DNA from: Micromonospora sp. NBC_00421
GTDB taxonomy: Bacteria; Actinomycetota; Actinomycetes; Mycobacteriales; Micromonosporaceae
Assembly (NCBI RefSeq): GCF_036017915.1
Contig: NZ_CP107929.1
Location: 3,193,501 to 3,257,500 of the forward strand
DNA: 64,000 nucleotides
Direction: 5' to 3'
A program made the position numbers and the translations under genes. Below, in pieces: positions 31,584 through 40,537 of the stretch. Numbering within the stretch: the first letter of the stretch is position 1; the number at the start of each line of letters is the position of its first letter. The notes under the pieces were generated by a model, which was given only the letters and a program-made list of their open reading frames with translations, did no database searches and had not been told where the DNA came from.

Positions 31584-32171
31584 GTGGATGCTGAACTGGC
31601 TCAGGCGGGACGCCGGGAGCGCAAGAAAGCGGCGACTCGTGCCCACATCTCAGCCACTGCGCTCAAGTTGTTCCTGGAGAAGGGGTACGAGAACGTGACC
31701 GTGCGTGACGTCGCGGCCGCTGCCGACGTCTCCCCCACGACGCTGCTGAACCACTTCGCGACGAAAGAAGCACTAGTTGTCGACCGCGGGAGCGAAATTT
31801 CGGCGGAACTCGTCCGAACGGTGGCCGACCGTGGTCCCGGCGTCGGCATTCTCGACGTCCTGCGTGTCTACGCCCACAACCGGATAGAGCAGGCCGTAGC
31901 CGCCGCCGACCCGAACACCCAGAGCTTCATGGCCCTTGTCGTCGGTAACCGCGATCTGTCGGAGTACTGGCACAGGACGTGGATGGGCCACGAGGACGTC
32001 CTCGCCGAGGCAATTCGCGAACAGGCCGGCGCCCCACCAGGGGATCCACGCCCCGCGGTCATCGCACATCTGGTGCTCGGCGCGATCGACTTCGCCTTAC
32101 GCTCGGCCGATCCCCGGAGGATCCTCGATGCGGCATTCGACGTCATCATCAATGGTGGATCGATTGAGTGA
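31584..32171 (+). CDS. TetR-family regulator
   Basis: This 195-residue regulator has an N-terminal helix-turn-helix: RAHISATALKLFLEKGYENV then VRDVAAAADVSPTTLLNHFATKEAL, and a divergent ligand domain. The GTG start at 31584 is the first in frame after the operator. It is very probably the repressor of the divergent flavin monooxygenase, now broken, through the 28-bp palindrome at 31520-31547, and of itself. The ligand is unknown, likely a phenolic or lipophilic compound given the target family. Confidence 0.85.
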   Translation: MDAELAQAGRRERKKAATRAHISATALKLFLEKGYENVTVRDVAAAADVSPTTLLNHFATKEALVVDRGSEISAELVRTVADRGPGVGILDVLRVYAHNRIEQAVAAADPNTQSFMALVVGNRDLSEYWHRTWMGHEDVLAEAIREQAGAPPGDPRPAVIAHLVLGAIDFALRSADPRRILDAAFDVIINGGSIE

Positions 32172-32689
32172 AGGAGCAAGTCGTTGCCGAACTCCGCCGC
32201 GGGGTGTTGAGAGAGCGCCGCAAGCGCCGTATCGGCGGTCATAGCCAGAGCCGTCGGCTCTACCCACACCCGATCCCTCCCCGGGAAGCATCAGCTCCGG
32301 CGGAAGAGGCCCGCCTGCACGCCACCCGCTCCTGGCCGTCGTCGAGGTGCTGCATTTGGACACCGATTACTTGACGTGGTGGCGTCATGTGTTACGTGTG
32401 ATTGGCGAGACGGATCCCCGGCGGCCGGCCTCGATCGTCATCTCCGCGATGTCCGGCACCGCCGGGCCGGCACGCTGGAGGCCCTGGTCTCACACCCTTG
32501 ACCTTTGACCAGTCCGCCACCCTGGGGCACCAAACCCTCACCGGAAGCAGATTCGGTGAGGCATCCCGATCCGATGCTCGAGCCTGGCCGCGCCTGCGGG
32601 ATGTGACCGAGGCCGCTCTACCCGACCCCGAGCAGACCGCAGCCGCGATCACTGCCATCGCTCGTGGGAGCGCAGGTCAGCCGCCAGAA
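32172..32689. other. Stretch without a supported gene
   Basis: Short open stretches on both strands show no family motif, no ribosome site and no consistent codon bias. It probably holds decayed sequence between the TetR gene and the hydrolase remnant. Confidence 0.4.
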
Positions 32690-33353
32690 CGGAAGCATCG
32701 ACCAAGTGCCCCAGACACCACACCCGCGTGGGCGGCAAAGCGCCCGGTGTCGTGCGTGGGTGTTGCGGTCGTCGAGCATTGGAAGGATCAGCAGTTGCCC
32801 GGTGATCGCGGGCCGCCGCGGTGACGGGCCAGGATGGAGACGGCGGCGGCCAGGCCACCGTCGGCGCTGTTGCCCATCACGGCGATGCGGGCTGGGTCGA
32901 TGCCCAGTTCGCCGGCGTGTCCGTGCAGCCATTGCAGGGCTGGGTAGGCGTCCTCGACCGGGGCCGGGAACGGGTGTTCCGGGGCCAGGCGGTACTCGAC
33001 CGAGAGGAACGGCCGCCCTGCGCGACACGATGCGGCTGATCGGGCCGTCTCACCTGGCAACGCTGTCGAGGATAATGCCTCCGCCGTGGAAGTAGGACAC
33101 TGCCGAGCCGGGCTGGGCACCGGCTTTGGTATACCAGCGCAGCAGCAGATCGGCGCCGTCCGGGGTGGTGACTGGTGGTCGGTGGTGCTGACATCGTCAG
33201 GTACGGCTTCGATGCCGTGATCGCGGTGAGCATTCCGTCCATCGCGGTGCGGCGGGCTCCGACGTCACCGCCCGGCGGCGGCTTCACCTCGCCCGCGTTT
33301 TCCAAGATCGCGGTGAGAGCTGCAGCGATCTGCGGGTCGAGTGGCAACGTCAT
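32690..33353 (-). pseudogene. Decayed HSL-type alpha/beta-hydrolase (acetyl esterase)
   Basis: The start at 33353 (MTLPLDPQIAAALTAI) is followed by pieces in different frames: a YFHGGG oxyanion-hole-like segment, then [20 protein letters not shown], typical of the hormone-sensitive-lipase family, then [15 protein letters not shown] where GDSAGG is expected, then [12 protein letters not shown]. Each change of frame needs an indel, and the catalytic acid/His region is missing. It is a pseudogene whose nucleophile motif is also altered. Confidence 0.75.
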
Positions 33354-33382
33354 GCGTGCCTGCCCCCAGACAGGTGCAGGGG

Positions 33383-33844
33383 TCAGCGGGGCGGGCCGAC
33401 GATGACGTTTCCGTATTCCGCGGCGATTGCCGGGTTCGGCGTGATCTTGAAGTCCGGCGGGCGAGGGGTGGACTTGTCCCGCCCGGATGCGCGGAACATG
33501 CCCTCGATGCCGGCCGGCGTATTGATCATCAGCAGGTCGGCCCGGTCGGAGGTGATGCGGTAGGCATGTGGGAGGCCTTTGGGTAGGAACACCACGCCAC
33601 CCTCGGCCACCTCGTATTCCTGGTCGTCGTACCAGACCAGGGCGGTGCCCTTGATCAGCATGAAGACCTCGTCCTCGCGGGTGTGCGTGTGGTAGGGCGG
33701 CGCCTCACCTTTGCTGACGTCGAAACGGCCCATCATCAACTGGCCGTCGGTGGCCTTGCCGTCGAGCAACATGGCGAGCGTTCCGCCGTCGAGCCACTCC
33801 AGTTGTTGCTGCTGTTCGGGCTGCGCTAGGTAGAGCATGCTCAT
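33383..33844 (-). CDS. Cupin-domain protein (quercetinase-like)
   Basis: This protein of 153 residues contains one beta-barrel cupin domain: metal motif 1 PYHTHTREDEVFMLIKG (His, His, Glu) around residues 48-64 and motif 2 VVFLPKGLPHAYR. Related single-cupin proteins include quercetin-dioxygenase-like and polyketide-modifying enzymes, but function varies widely. The ATG at 33844 has an AAGGAGA site. It follows the TetR gene on the same strand with a 76-bp gap and ends 29 bp before the broken hydrolase. Its biological role is unknown. Confidence 0.85.
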   Translation of the reverse strand: MSMLYLAQPEQQQQLEWLDGGTLAMLLDGKATDGQLMMGRFDVSKGEAPPYHTHTREDEVFMLIKGTALVWYDDQEYEVAEGGVVFLPKGLPHAYRITSDRADLLMINTPAGIEGMFRASGRDKSTPRPPDFKITPNPAIAAEYGNVIVGPPR

Positions 33845-33920
33845 GTCGGTCTCCTTGCCTGAAGCACCGGGCCGGCGCGGCAAGCCACCAGCTTAGACGG
33901 AGGAAACCGTCCGGATAATT

Positions 33921-34628
33921 CTAGCGTCGGACGTACGGTTCGTCACTCCGGGGCGGCATGCCCGCAAGATAGACGTCTGCCGTCCGTCGTGCGACGAGGT
34001 CCCAATCCGTGATGTTGGGCAGCGGCTGGGCCAGCATCGTCGCCATCAGGATGAGGTCGAGGGGAGTCAAGCCGCTCTGGATCGTGCCGTCCGCGACCCC
34101 TCGGCGCAGGATGTCCTCAAGTTCTCGGCGGACGTCCTCGCGAAGTCCGGCCGCTTCGGCGCTGACCACCGCAGGGCCGCCGCGCAGTGGGAGGATCAGC
34201 TGGTCGCGGTGTTCGATCACGCGGTAGAAGTAACCCCGCACCGCGTCGAGCGCGGTCGCGGCGTCGCCGACCGCATCCCGGATCGCCTCGAGGACAACCC
34301 GCAGGGACCGTATGACCAATCCGTCCAGCAGTGCCGCACGGTTCGGGAAGTGGCGGTAGAGGGTGCCGATCCCGACCTCAGCCTCGGCCGCCACCGTCGC
34401 CAGGGGCACCTGCAGGCCGTCGCGGGCAACGACCACCGTCGCCACGGCGAGAATCCGCTGCCGGTTCTCCACGCCGTCGCTACGCTCGGCGCGCAGCCTC
34501 GACCGTTCTCGCCTGTCATCGGGCACGGCAGGAAAGTACCGCAGAAACCCCTGATGAGCAGACACGAACTGGAGTTCGTCAACCGGCGCCGGACTGACGA
34601 GGATCCCGGATGTGACCGGTGGGGTCAT
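33921..34628 (-). CDS. TetR-family regulator
   Basis: The recognisable protein has an N-terminal HTH (ENRQRILAVATVVVARDG, then TVAAEAEVGIGTLYRHFPNR) and a C-terminal TetR_C-like domain ending near GMPPRSDEPYVRR. The longest frame begins at 34628 (235 residues), but TetR proteins rarely carry 55 residues before the HTH, so a GTG at 34526 (201 residues) is at least as likely. It lies upstream of the cupin gene on the same strand and may control it. The ligand is unknown. Confidence 0.78.
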   Translation of the reverse strand: MTPPVTSGILVSPAPVDELQFVSAHQGFLRYFPAVPDDRRERSRLRAERSDGVENRQRILAVATVVVARDGLQVPLATVAAEAEVGIGTLYRHFPNRAALLDGLVIRSLRVVLEAIRDAVGDAATALDAVRGYFYRVIEHRDQLILPLRGGPAVVSAEAAGLREDVRRELEDILRRGVADGTIQSGLTPLDLILMATMLAQPLPNITDWDLVARRTADVYLAGMPPRSDEPYVRR

Positions 34629-34672
34629 GATGGTCTCGTACTCGATAGGTCAACCGGGCTATGGAACGGGAC

Positions 34673-35011
34673 CTAGAACCGCGGGTGTTCTTCGGCTTGA
34701 GCGCGTTCCACGATCATTCGGAGCGCCTCGACATGCCTCACGAAACGGGATCGGGCCTCGTCGGTGGCTCGCACCGTGGTTTTGGGCACCCGGCCGTGAT
34801 ACGTGCGCCGTTGCTCGATCTGCCCGTCGTTCTTGAGTGTGGTGAGCTGCTTGGACAGTGCCGAGTCCGACAGTGACACCGCGTCCCGCAGGAAGGCGAA
34901 GTCGCACCAGTCCGCAGCCGTCAGCACCGACATGATCGCCAGCCGTGTCGGATCCGAGAGCAGCCGGTCCAGGCCCGACGCCCGGCCGGCGGTTGGTGGT
35001 GAGTCGGTCAT
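34673..35011 (-). CDS. Winged-helix transcriptional regulator (ArsR/MarR-like)
   Basis: This 112-residue DNA-binding protein has SDPTRLAIMSVLTAADWCDF, then FLRDAVSLSDSALSKQLTTL (recognition helix) and a wing (QIEQRRTYHGRVPKTTV). This is the short winged-helix family with a dimerising C-terminal helix. The start ATG at 35011 overlaps the stop of the membrane-protein gene (ATGA), a coupled two-gene operon. It most likely controls its own operon through the 55-bp palindromic promoter at 35523-35577. Confidence 0.85.
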   Translation of the reverse strand: MTDSPPTAGRASGLDRLLSDPTRLAIMSVLTAADWCDFAFLRDAVSLSDSALSKQLTTLKNDGQIEQRRTYHGRVPKTTVRATDEARSRFVRHVEALRMIVERAQAEEHPRF

Positions 35012-35511
35012 CGGCCGGTTCGGTGTTGGAAGGTCTCGCTCAGCAGCTGACTCAGGGCGAACAACGCGGTGAACGCAGCGCCGAGGAGCATCCCGGCGAC
35101 GGTGTTCGGGTAGTTGCTCAGGCCGATCGCGCCGGCCACGTTGTCAGCGATCGTGTTGCCGTAACGGAAGAGCAACCAGACGCCGAGACCGCCGACGACC
35201 GCCACCGCACCGAAAGCCTGTGGCACGAACGTCTGCCTGCGCCGCACAGCGCGCAGCCTGCTCAGTGGCGCCGATCGGCCGGCATACGTGATCACGGCAA
35301 CGATGACGAGCACGACCAGGACCACTGCGGCGAGCAGCTTGGCGCCATCGAGGTCGACGAAGTCGTTAGCCGCACATGCCGCGGCACTCAGGAGGAACAT
35401 CGTTGCGTAGACCCACCACGGCACGCGCGCCGCACGCCGGGTCCGTTGCTGGTGCTCATGGATCGTGGCCAGAGTTGCTGCCGCGTTCTGCTGATCGTCC
35501 TGCCTGCTCAT
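35008..35511 (-). CDS. Integral membrane protein paired with winged-helix regulator
   Basis: This 167-residue protein has a soluble N-terminus and four hydrophobic segments (about residues 32-50, 55-75, 95-115 and 135-155). The ATG at 35511 has an excellent AAGGAGG ribosome site. Such membrane protein-regulator pairs are common in Streptomyces and Micromonospora, where the regulator gene overlaps the membrane-protein stop. The family is unidentified; sensing or detoxification is possible. Regulation is visible in the perfect palindrome that overlaps its promoter. Confidence 0.75.
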   Translation of the reverse strand: MSRQDDQQNAAATLATIHEHQQRTRRAARVPWWVYATMFLLSAAACAANDFVDLDGAKLLAAVVLVVLVIVAVITYAGRSAPLSRLRAVRRRQTFVPQAFGAVAVVGGLGVWLLFRYGNTIADNVAGAIGLSNYPNTVAGMLLGAAFTALFALSQLLSETFQHRTGR

Positions 35512-35522
35512 CGCGACCTCCT

Positions 35523-35577
35523 TGACTAGTTGCCTCACTGGAAAGTACTAGCTTCTTTCCAGTGAGGCAACTAGTCA
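35523..35577 (-). promoter_or_regulatory. Perfect 23-bp palindromic operator containing a promoter
   Basis: Arms at 35523-35545 and 35555-35577 are perfect inverse complements with a 9-bp spacer. On the minus strand a -35-like TTGCCT and -10-like TACTTT, 17 bp apart, fall inside the palindrome, just upstream of the AGGAGG and ATG of the membrane-protein gene. A bound dimer or tetramer would block this promoter. Confidence 0.7.
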
Positions 35578-35844
35578 GGTGGCCAGGGCGGCGACGGTGC
35601 GCGGATCTTCGCCGGACAGCACCTGAGCGAGACCCCGTCGGCGTGGAAGCGGGCGACGCCCGACTCATGCGTACAGCGGATTGTGCGGCCGAACACCGAA
35701 GCGGCGGCGCACCACCACCGTGCCCGACCCGGCAGCGGTCCTGCCGGCGGACCTGGTCCGCACTGCCCTGACACGGCGGCGATCCGGCGTCATGTCCACC
35801 CTCGGACACGGACCATTGCCCCGCGGTGCGCGCTGAGATGGATC

Positions 35845-36126
35845 TCAGCGCGCACCGTGTGCGTTTCCGGCTGGTAGTTCGGCCGGAGGCAGAGTTGTAC
35901 GTACCCGGAGCACCACCGGCCGCGCATCGACCGGCAGGTCCGCAAGGGGCCGCTGGTGATACCCGTACACCCGGCCCGTCACGGCCGCGCACCCCGGACA
36001 CGCCACTGGCCTCTGCGGAGTCCGAGCCCGCACCAGGATTCGCTCGCCCTCGTCCGTCACGTCGTCGATCACCAGCGGCAGCAATCCCGAGAACACCGTC
36101 TTCGTAAGATCAACGATCTCGCACAC
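35845..36126 (-). pseudogene. ISL3-family transposase N-terminal remnant
   Basis: About 75 residues match the start of ISL3 (IS204/IS1001/IS1096) transposases: TVFSGLLPLVIDDV, ACPGCAAVTGRVYGYHQRPL (zinc-binding Cys pair) and LADLPVDARPVVLRVR. The frame then ends; the DDE catalytic domain is absent. Confidence 0.7.
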
Positions 36127-36258
36127 AAGGCCTCAACGACATCGACTACCTTCGGTCACCACCGAATGTGAGACAGAGCCGAAAGCTACGCAGTCCCAGG
36201 CTGCAAGGTCGCCGGAGCGTGGCACACGCGATCTGTTCGGGATTACCTTGCACCTTCG

Positions 36259-36459
36259 GTGGATCTTGTTTTGGGTCGGCTGTTCGGAGCTGGACGAGTT
36301 CCTGTTGGCCCGCGCGTTGGAGCACGACTCGCCGCTGCCGTTGTTCCGGCCGGCAACATCAGCTTTCTCGGCCCGATCGACGTCGACATCGAGGGCGAGT
36401 TGGCCCAGCTCGGCCCGACCGGAAACCGACCGCTGCGGGTACGCGACACCTTGTCCTGA
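36259..36459 (+). pseudogene. Possible Tn3-family transposase C-terminal remnant
   Basis: The segment NISFLGPIDVDIEGELAQLG followed by PTGNRPLRVRD resembles the closing residues of Tn3-family transposases (HINFLGRY...RPLR). An adjacent frame (LARALEHDSPLPLF) may carry the preceding residues, implying a frameshift. The match is short, so the call is tentative. Confidence 0.35.
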
Positions 36460-36536
36460 ACGGCCGAACGGCTTTCAGCGCGCACCGGTCAGCCTGCGCG
36501 GGTGCGCACGACGGCCTACGTCTCGTCGTCGGGTTG

Positions 36537-37433
36537 TCAGGCGTGGGAGTAGGCGCCTGTGTTGAGGTCGTCCAGGAGGGTGGGGCCGGTGGGTGTCCAG
36601 CCGAGGATTTCCTGGGTGCGAGTGCTGGAGGCGGGGATGTCCATGCCGAAGAATCCGCCGATCCAGCCGAAGTGAGCTGGTGCGTTCTCGGACGAGATGG
36701 AGGCGACGGGCAGGTCGAGCGCGTGGCCGATCGCCTCGGCGATATGGCGTGTCGGGATTCCTTCCTCGGCGATCGCGTGCAGGAGCGAGCCCGCGGGTGC
36801 TTTCTCCAGTCCGAGGCGGACGAGGCGGGCGGCATCGGAGCGATGCACTGCGGGCCACCGGTTCGTACCGTCACCGATGTAGCAGGCAACGCCCTTCTCC
36901 CGCGCGATACCGACGAGAGTGGTCATGAGGCCGTTGTCGCCCGCGCCGTGCGTGGTGGGGGCGAACCGCACCCCGACCACGTGCACGCCTCGGGCGAGGT
37001 AGTCCAGTGCGAGGTTCTCGCCGCCGCCGCGAGGGGTGTCGGGGCCGTGGAACGGGGAGGCATCGTCTTCGGTGGCGGGACGACCACCGCCGACCGGGAT
37101 GATGCCCGAGGCGAACAGGAACGGCCGACCCGAACCTTCGAGGGTGTCCCCGATTGCCTCGATCGCGGCTCGTTCGGCCTTGTTCGAGACGGCGGGGTTG
37201 TCGAAGTCGTGCTTGTTGGCGAGATGAATCACGGCCTCCGCGTCCGCGGCGCCCGCGCGGATGCCGTCGAGGTCGTCGAGGTCGCCGCGCAGGACCGTGA
37301 CGCCCATGGCTTCCAGAGCGGCGGCGGAGGCGTCGGAGCGGGCGAGGCCGACGACGTCGTGACCGGCCGCGAACAGCTCGTCGACGGTGGCGGAGCCGAT
37401 CCAGCCGGATGCCCCGGTGACGAAAACGCGCAT
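36537..37433 (-). CDS. NAD(P)-dependent epimerase/reductase (extended SDR)
   Basis: This protein of 298 residues has the nucleotide loop VTGASGWIGSATV at the N-terminus, GLARSD and RGDLDD cofactor-specificity motifs, and LANKH at the active-site loop. The usual YxxxK is not clear: the ENLALDYLARGVHVV region replaces YGxSKxxxE. The family includes nucleoside-diphosphate-sugar epimerases and aldehyde or quinone reductases; this subgroup is common as a TetR-controlled stress gene. It is divergent from the TetR gene at 37540 with two operator-like sites between. It begins at ATG 37433 with an AGGAGATC site. No link to either PKS cluster is seen. Confidence 0.85.
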   Translation of the reverse strand: MRVFVTGASGWIGSATVDELFAAGHDVVGLARSDASAAALEAMGVTVLRGDLDDLDGIRAGAADAEAVIHLANKHDFDNPAVSNKAERAAIEAIGDTLEGSGRPFLFASGIIPVGGGRPATEDDASPFHGPDTPRGGGENLALDYLARGVHVVGVRFAPTTHGAGDNGLMTTLVGIAREKGVACYIGDGTNRWPAVHRSDAARLVRLGLEKAPAGSLLHAIAEEGIPTRHIAEAIGHALDLPVASISSENAPAHFGWIGGFFGMDIPASSTRTQEILGWTPTGPTLLDDLNTGAYSHA

Positions 37434-37474
37434 GGATGGATCTCCTTCTTGATGCCGGCCAACCAACACCCCGA

Positions 37475-37526
37475 TGATGTCAGTCGCTGTCGTCACCTTA
37501 GCGCATGATGTCAGCCGCTGCCATCA
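37475..37526. promoter_or_regulatory. Two tandem TetR operators
   Basis: Two 21-bp near-palindromes of form TGATGTCAG-N3-CTGNCRTCA lie at 37475-37495 and 37506-37526, 31 bp centre to centre (three helical turns), between the divergent SDR and TetR genes. Confidence 0.65.
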
Positions 37527-37539
37527 GTATGCTCTCGCT

Positions 37540-38103
37540 ATGGCGCGATGGGATCCAGGTGCGAGGCAGCGCCTACAGATGGCGGCACTGGAGCTCTATG
37601 TCCGACAAGGCTTCGAGAAGACGACCGTCGAAGAGATCGCCCAGAGCGTCGGCCTGACCGAGCGCACGTTCTTCCGTCACTTCGCCGACAAGCGCGAGGT
37701 GCTGTTCGACGGACACGACATGCTGCAACAGGCATTCCTGGACGGCGTGCGCGCGGCCCCGCCGTCCGCGTCGCCGCTGGAGATGGTCACCGCAGCCCTG
37801 GCGGTCTCGGCGGAGTCCTTCACCGACGAACGACGGCCCTGGTCACGTCAGCGCCACGCGGTCATCACGGCGAACCCCCGCCTACTGGAACGCGAGCTGC
37901 TGAAGAGGGCATCGCTCGCGGCGGTGGTAGCCGGCGCGTTGCGTGCGCGCGGCGTCGCCGAGCGAGCGGCCGTCCTCGCGGCGGAAACCGGCGTGACGGC
38001 TTTCACCGTGGCCTTCTCCGAGTGGATCGCCGAGGACGAACAGAGGTCACTAGCCGAGGTCGAGCGTGAGGTGCTGGAAGAACTGAAAGCACTGGCAGCT
38101 TGA
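37540..38103 (+). CDS. TetR-family regulator (repressor of SDR gene)
   Basis: This 187-residue TetR protein has an HTH, RQRLQMAALELYVRQGFEKT then VEEIAQSVGLTERTFFRHFADKREVL, and an acidic C-terminal helix (EWIAEDEQRSLAEVEREV). ATG 37540 is preferred over longer in-frame starts that would run through the operators. It is divergent from the SDR gene, so it most likely represses that gene and itself at the tandem sites 37475-37526. Confidence 0.88.
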   Translation: MARWDPGARQRLQMAALELYVRQGFEKTTVEEIAQSVGLTERTFFRHFADKREVLFDGHDMLQQAFLDGVRAAPPSASPLEMVTAALAVSAESFTDERRPWSRQRHAVITANPRLLERELLKRASLAAVVAGALRARGVAERAAVLAAETGVTAFTVAFSEWIAEDEQRSLAEVEREVLEELKALAA

Positions 38104-38242
38104 CATTCGTCGCCGTCGAAGCCCCGATGGCCGGCGGCGATGCGCAAGATCAATCCGAACGGCGCAAGATCATGTGCAACCTCAGCGCGGACGGTGCAGT
38201 CTCGACGCGTACAGGACATAACACAACCAGAATCACGCGACA

Positions 38243-39128
38243 CTAGCGCCTCGTCTTTGAACGTTGGTCGGGTAATGCGTCGGTTCTGGGGATGGATCGG
38301 GCAGGCTGTCTCCCAGCACTCGTGGTGGGAGGTGGTGGCCGGTGGGCAGAAAGCCGGAAGTGTGCGTCCGGCAGGTGTCGATGGCTGAGGGCCAGCGGTT
38401 GCGGCGGATCACCAGGACGGCGAAGGACCCGGTGAAGCTGCGGCGGGCGATCGTGGTGCTGATGTCCGCCCAGGGACAGCCGGCCCCGGACATCGCTCAC
38501 CTGCTCACGAGCAGCGTGGATGACGTCCGCGACGTGATGCACGCGTTCAACGAGCGGGGGTTCGACGCCCTGGACCCAAAATGGAGCGGGGGCGCACCGA
38601 GACGGATCGATGAGCAGACCCGCGACTGGATCTGCGTCACCGCCCGGTGCGACCCCCGCTTCCTCGGCCAACCGTTCTCCCGCTGGTCGCTTGCCGAACT
38701 GCGCGATTACCTCGTCGCCGCGGGTTACGTCACGACGATCAGCGTCGAGACCGTGCGTCGTGTCCTGCACGAACGCGGGGTGACGTGGCAGGCCACCAAG
38801 ACGTGGAAGGCCAGCACCGACCCCGGCTTCACCACGAAGATGCGCCACCTCTACGACCTCCCACCCGCCGATGGCAGGGTGCTCTGCGTCGACGAGTTCG
38901 GGCCGCTGAACCTCAAACCCGCCCAGGACGGGGCCTGGCGACCCGTCGCACACCCGGTGCGACTTCGTGCCACTTACACCCGCGACCAGGGCGTACGACA
39001 CATGATCGCCGCCCTGGACCCGGCCACCGGCCGCCTGCACTACCGCATCCGCGACCGCAAACGGTGGCGCGAGTCCCTGACCTTCCTCAAGACCCTGCGC
39101 CGTTCAAGGCTGCGTGACGAGGCACTAG
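38243..39128 (+). mobile_element. IS630-type element, internal deletion derivative
   Basis: Terminal inverted repeats CTAGCGCCTCGTC (38243-38255) and GACGAGGCACTAG (39116-39128) match at 12 of 13 positions; TTTGAACG/CGTTCAA adjoins both. They enclose a truncated IS630 transposase. TA at the tips fits IS630 target choice. The element is about 886 bp, shorter than the usual 1.1-1.2 kb. Confidence 0.7.
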
Positions 39129-39151
39129 AACGAATGACCGATGACGTTTGA
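38342..39151 (+). pseudogene. IS630-family transposase lacking C-terminal catalytic part
   Basis: The N-terminal HTH (VKLRRAIVVLMSAQGQ...IAHLLTSSVDDVRDVMHAFNERGFDAL), the winged region (RFLGQPFSRWSLAELRDYLV) and the first catalytic Asp in LCVDEFGPLNL are present. At TFLKTLRR the frame jumps into the right inverted repeat, so the second Asp (DN motif) and the Glu are missing. It has 269 residues against about 350 in intact relatives, so it is inactive as encoded. Confidence 0.8.
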
Positions 39152-39788
39152 GATCGTCATCCGACGTTGCCTTCATCTCATCCCGAGCGGACGAACGCCG
39201 AGACCGATGACGAGCCGTGCCACTTTGCCGGTTGGCCAGCCCACGGCTGGTCGCAGTGCGGGCAGGCGAGGGCGGAGAAGAAGGGGCTGAGTTGATCATC
39301 GACCCGCTCCTGCTTCGGCTTTACGCCGGCGACGCCTCCGCCGGCATAGGTCAGCTCGCGATGCTGGGCGCGTCGGTCGGCTACTACTCGCCCCTGGCAG
39401 CAGAGGTTGTCGTGGGTGATCAACGGCGCAGGGCCGCGAAACTGTCCCCTGCGGCGCAAGATGCACAGAGGCCCAATACAGAGAAGGTCAGCCTCGCTGA
39501 GGGTCCGGTATCGCGATCCGCATCGGAGTCGTTGTCGGAAAGACGACACCGTGGCGTTCATGCCAACCTCAGTACCGCTGGCGGACCTTCCCATCGTGGC
39601 GACACGTCGGATGACCGCGTCATGGCCGACAGCTACGTTGCTGGAACTGATCTCGATCAGAGACACCGTGGTCAGCTCCAGCCGGAGCTGGCTGGCACCT
39701 GCAAATTCACCACCGGCCCCGCCCTCGGCGACGGCACCACCGCTTCCCGCCGCATTCTCGTAGCCGCAAAAATGGCTTGTGCCACACC
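39152..39788. other. Stretch without a supported gene
   Basis: Open stretches exist on both strands (for example 39178-39666 on minus) but with no family motif, ribosome site or clear codon bias. A CPHCD motif on the minus strand is the only suggestive detail. It probably separates the accessory zone from the second cluster. Confidence 0.4.
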
Positions 39789-39818
39789 TTGAGTACGGTG
39801 GCGAACGCTCTCTAGAAT
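39789..39818 (+). promoter_or_regulatory. Promoter for a probably leaderless O-methyltransferase mRNA
   Basis: A -35-like TTGAGT (39789-39794) and -10-like TAGAAT (39813-39818) are 18 bp apart. The ATG at 39826 begins 7-8 bp after the -10 box, where transcription would start, and no ribosome site is visible. Leaderless transcripts are common in actinomycetes. Confidence 0.55.
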
Positions 39819-39825
39819 TGCTGGC

Positions 39826-40494
39826 ATGGCTAATCAGATCGGGGTCGGCCCGGAGCTTCTGGCCTATGTCCGGGAATTCTCGCTCAGAGAGGACGACGTC
39901 CTTCGGGCGCTACGCACGCACACCGGCGAGCTTCCCGGCGGGCAGTCCCTGCAGGTGATGGCCGAGGAGGGACAACTCCTTGCGCTGCTGGTGTCCCTGG
40001 TCGGGGCCACGAGGGTGCTGGAGGTGGGCACCTTCACCGGCTACAGCACCCTGTGCATGGCCCGGGCGCTGCCACCGCACGGCCGGCTGGTGACCTGTGA
40101 CATCAGCGCGCGGTGGCCGGAGATCGGTGCCGAGTACTGGCACCGCGCGGGGGTCGCCGACCGCATCGAGGTACGCATCGGTGCGGCCGTCGAGACCCTT
40201 GACAAAATGCTCGACGAAGGCACCGACAGCAGTTTCGATCTCGTTTTCATCGACGCCGACAAAGCAAACTATCCGCAGTACTACGAATTCGCGGTGCAAC
40301 TCGTACGCCCCGGCGGTCTGGTGGTGGTGGACAACACGCTGTTCTTCGGCCGGGTGGTCGACCCGACCGCCGGTGATCCGGACACCGCCGGGGTGCGGCG
40401 GGTCAACGCCATGATCCGCGACGACCAACGGGTGGATGTGTGTCTGCTTCCAATGGCCGACGGCATCACGTTGGCCCGGCGGCGGGCCGGCTGA
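39826..40494 (+). CDS. fkbG: O-methyltransferase for methoxymalonyl-ACP
   Basis: This 222-residue SAM O-methyltransferase is of the caffeoyl-CoA-OMT-like family: SAM loop [20 protein letters not shown], metal-binding [15 protein letters not shown], and [15 protein letters not shown]. In FkbG/Asm17-type enzymes it methylates the hydroxyl of hydroxymalonyl-ACP to give the methoxymalonyl extender. It is convergent with fkbH, 43 bp away, and thus on the opposite strand to the other four genes of the set, with its own promoter. A separate role as a post-PKS methyltransferase cannot be excluded, but proximity to fkbH-K makes the extender role the best reading. Confidence 0.9.
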   Translation: MANQIGVGPELLAYVREFSLREDDVLRALRTHTGELPGGQSLQVMAEEGQLLALLVSLVGATRVLEVGTFTGYSTLCMARALPPHGRLVTCDISARWPEIGAEYWHRAGVADRIEVRIGAAVETLDKMLDEGTDSSFDLVFIDADKANYPQYYEFAVQLVRPGGLVVVDNTLFFGRVVDPTAGDPDTAGVRRVNAMIRDDQRVDVCLLPMADGITLARRRAG

Positions 40495-40537
40495 TCTCCA
40501 CACCGCGGTCCGGCCGGTGGAGGCCGGGTGCGGGCGG

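Noticed and set aside
39178..39666. Minus-strand frame of 162 codons with a CPHCD motif
   Set aside because: A single Cys pair, no ribosome site and no family pattern; not enough to call a gene.
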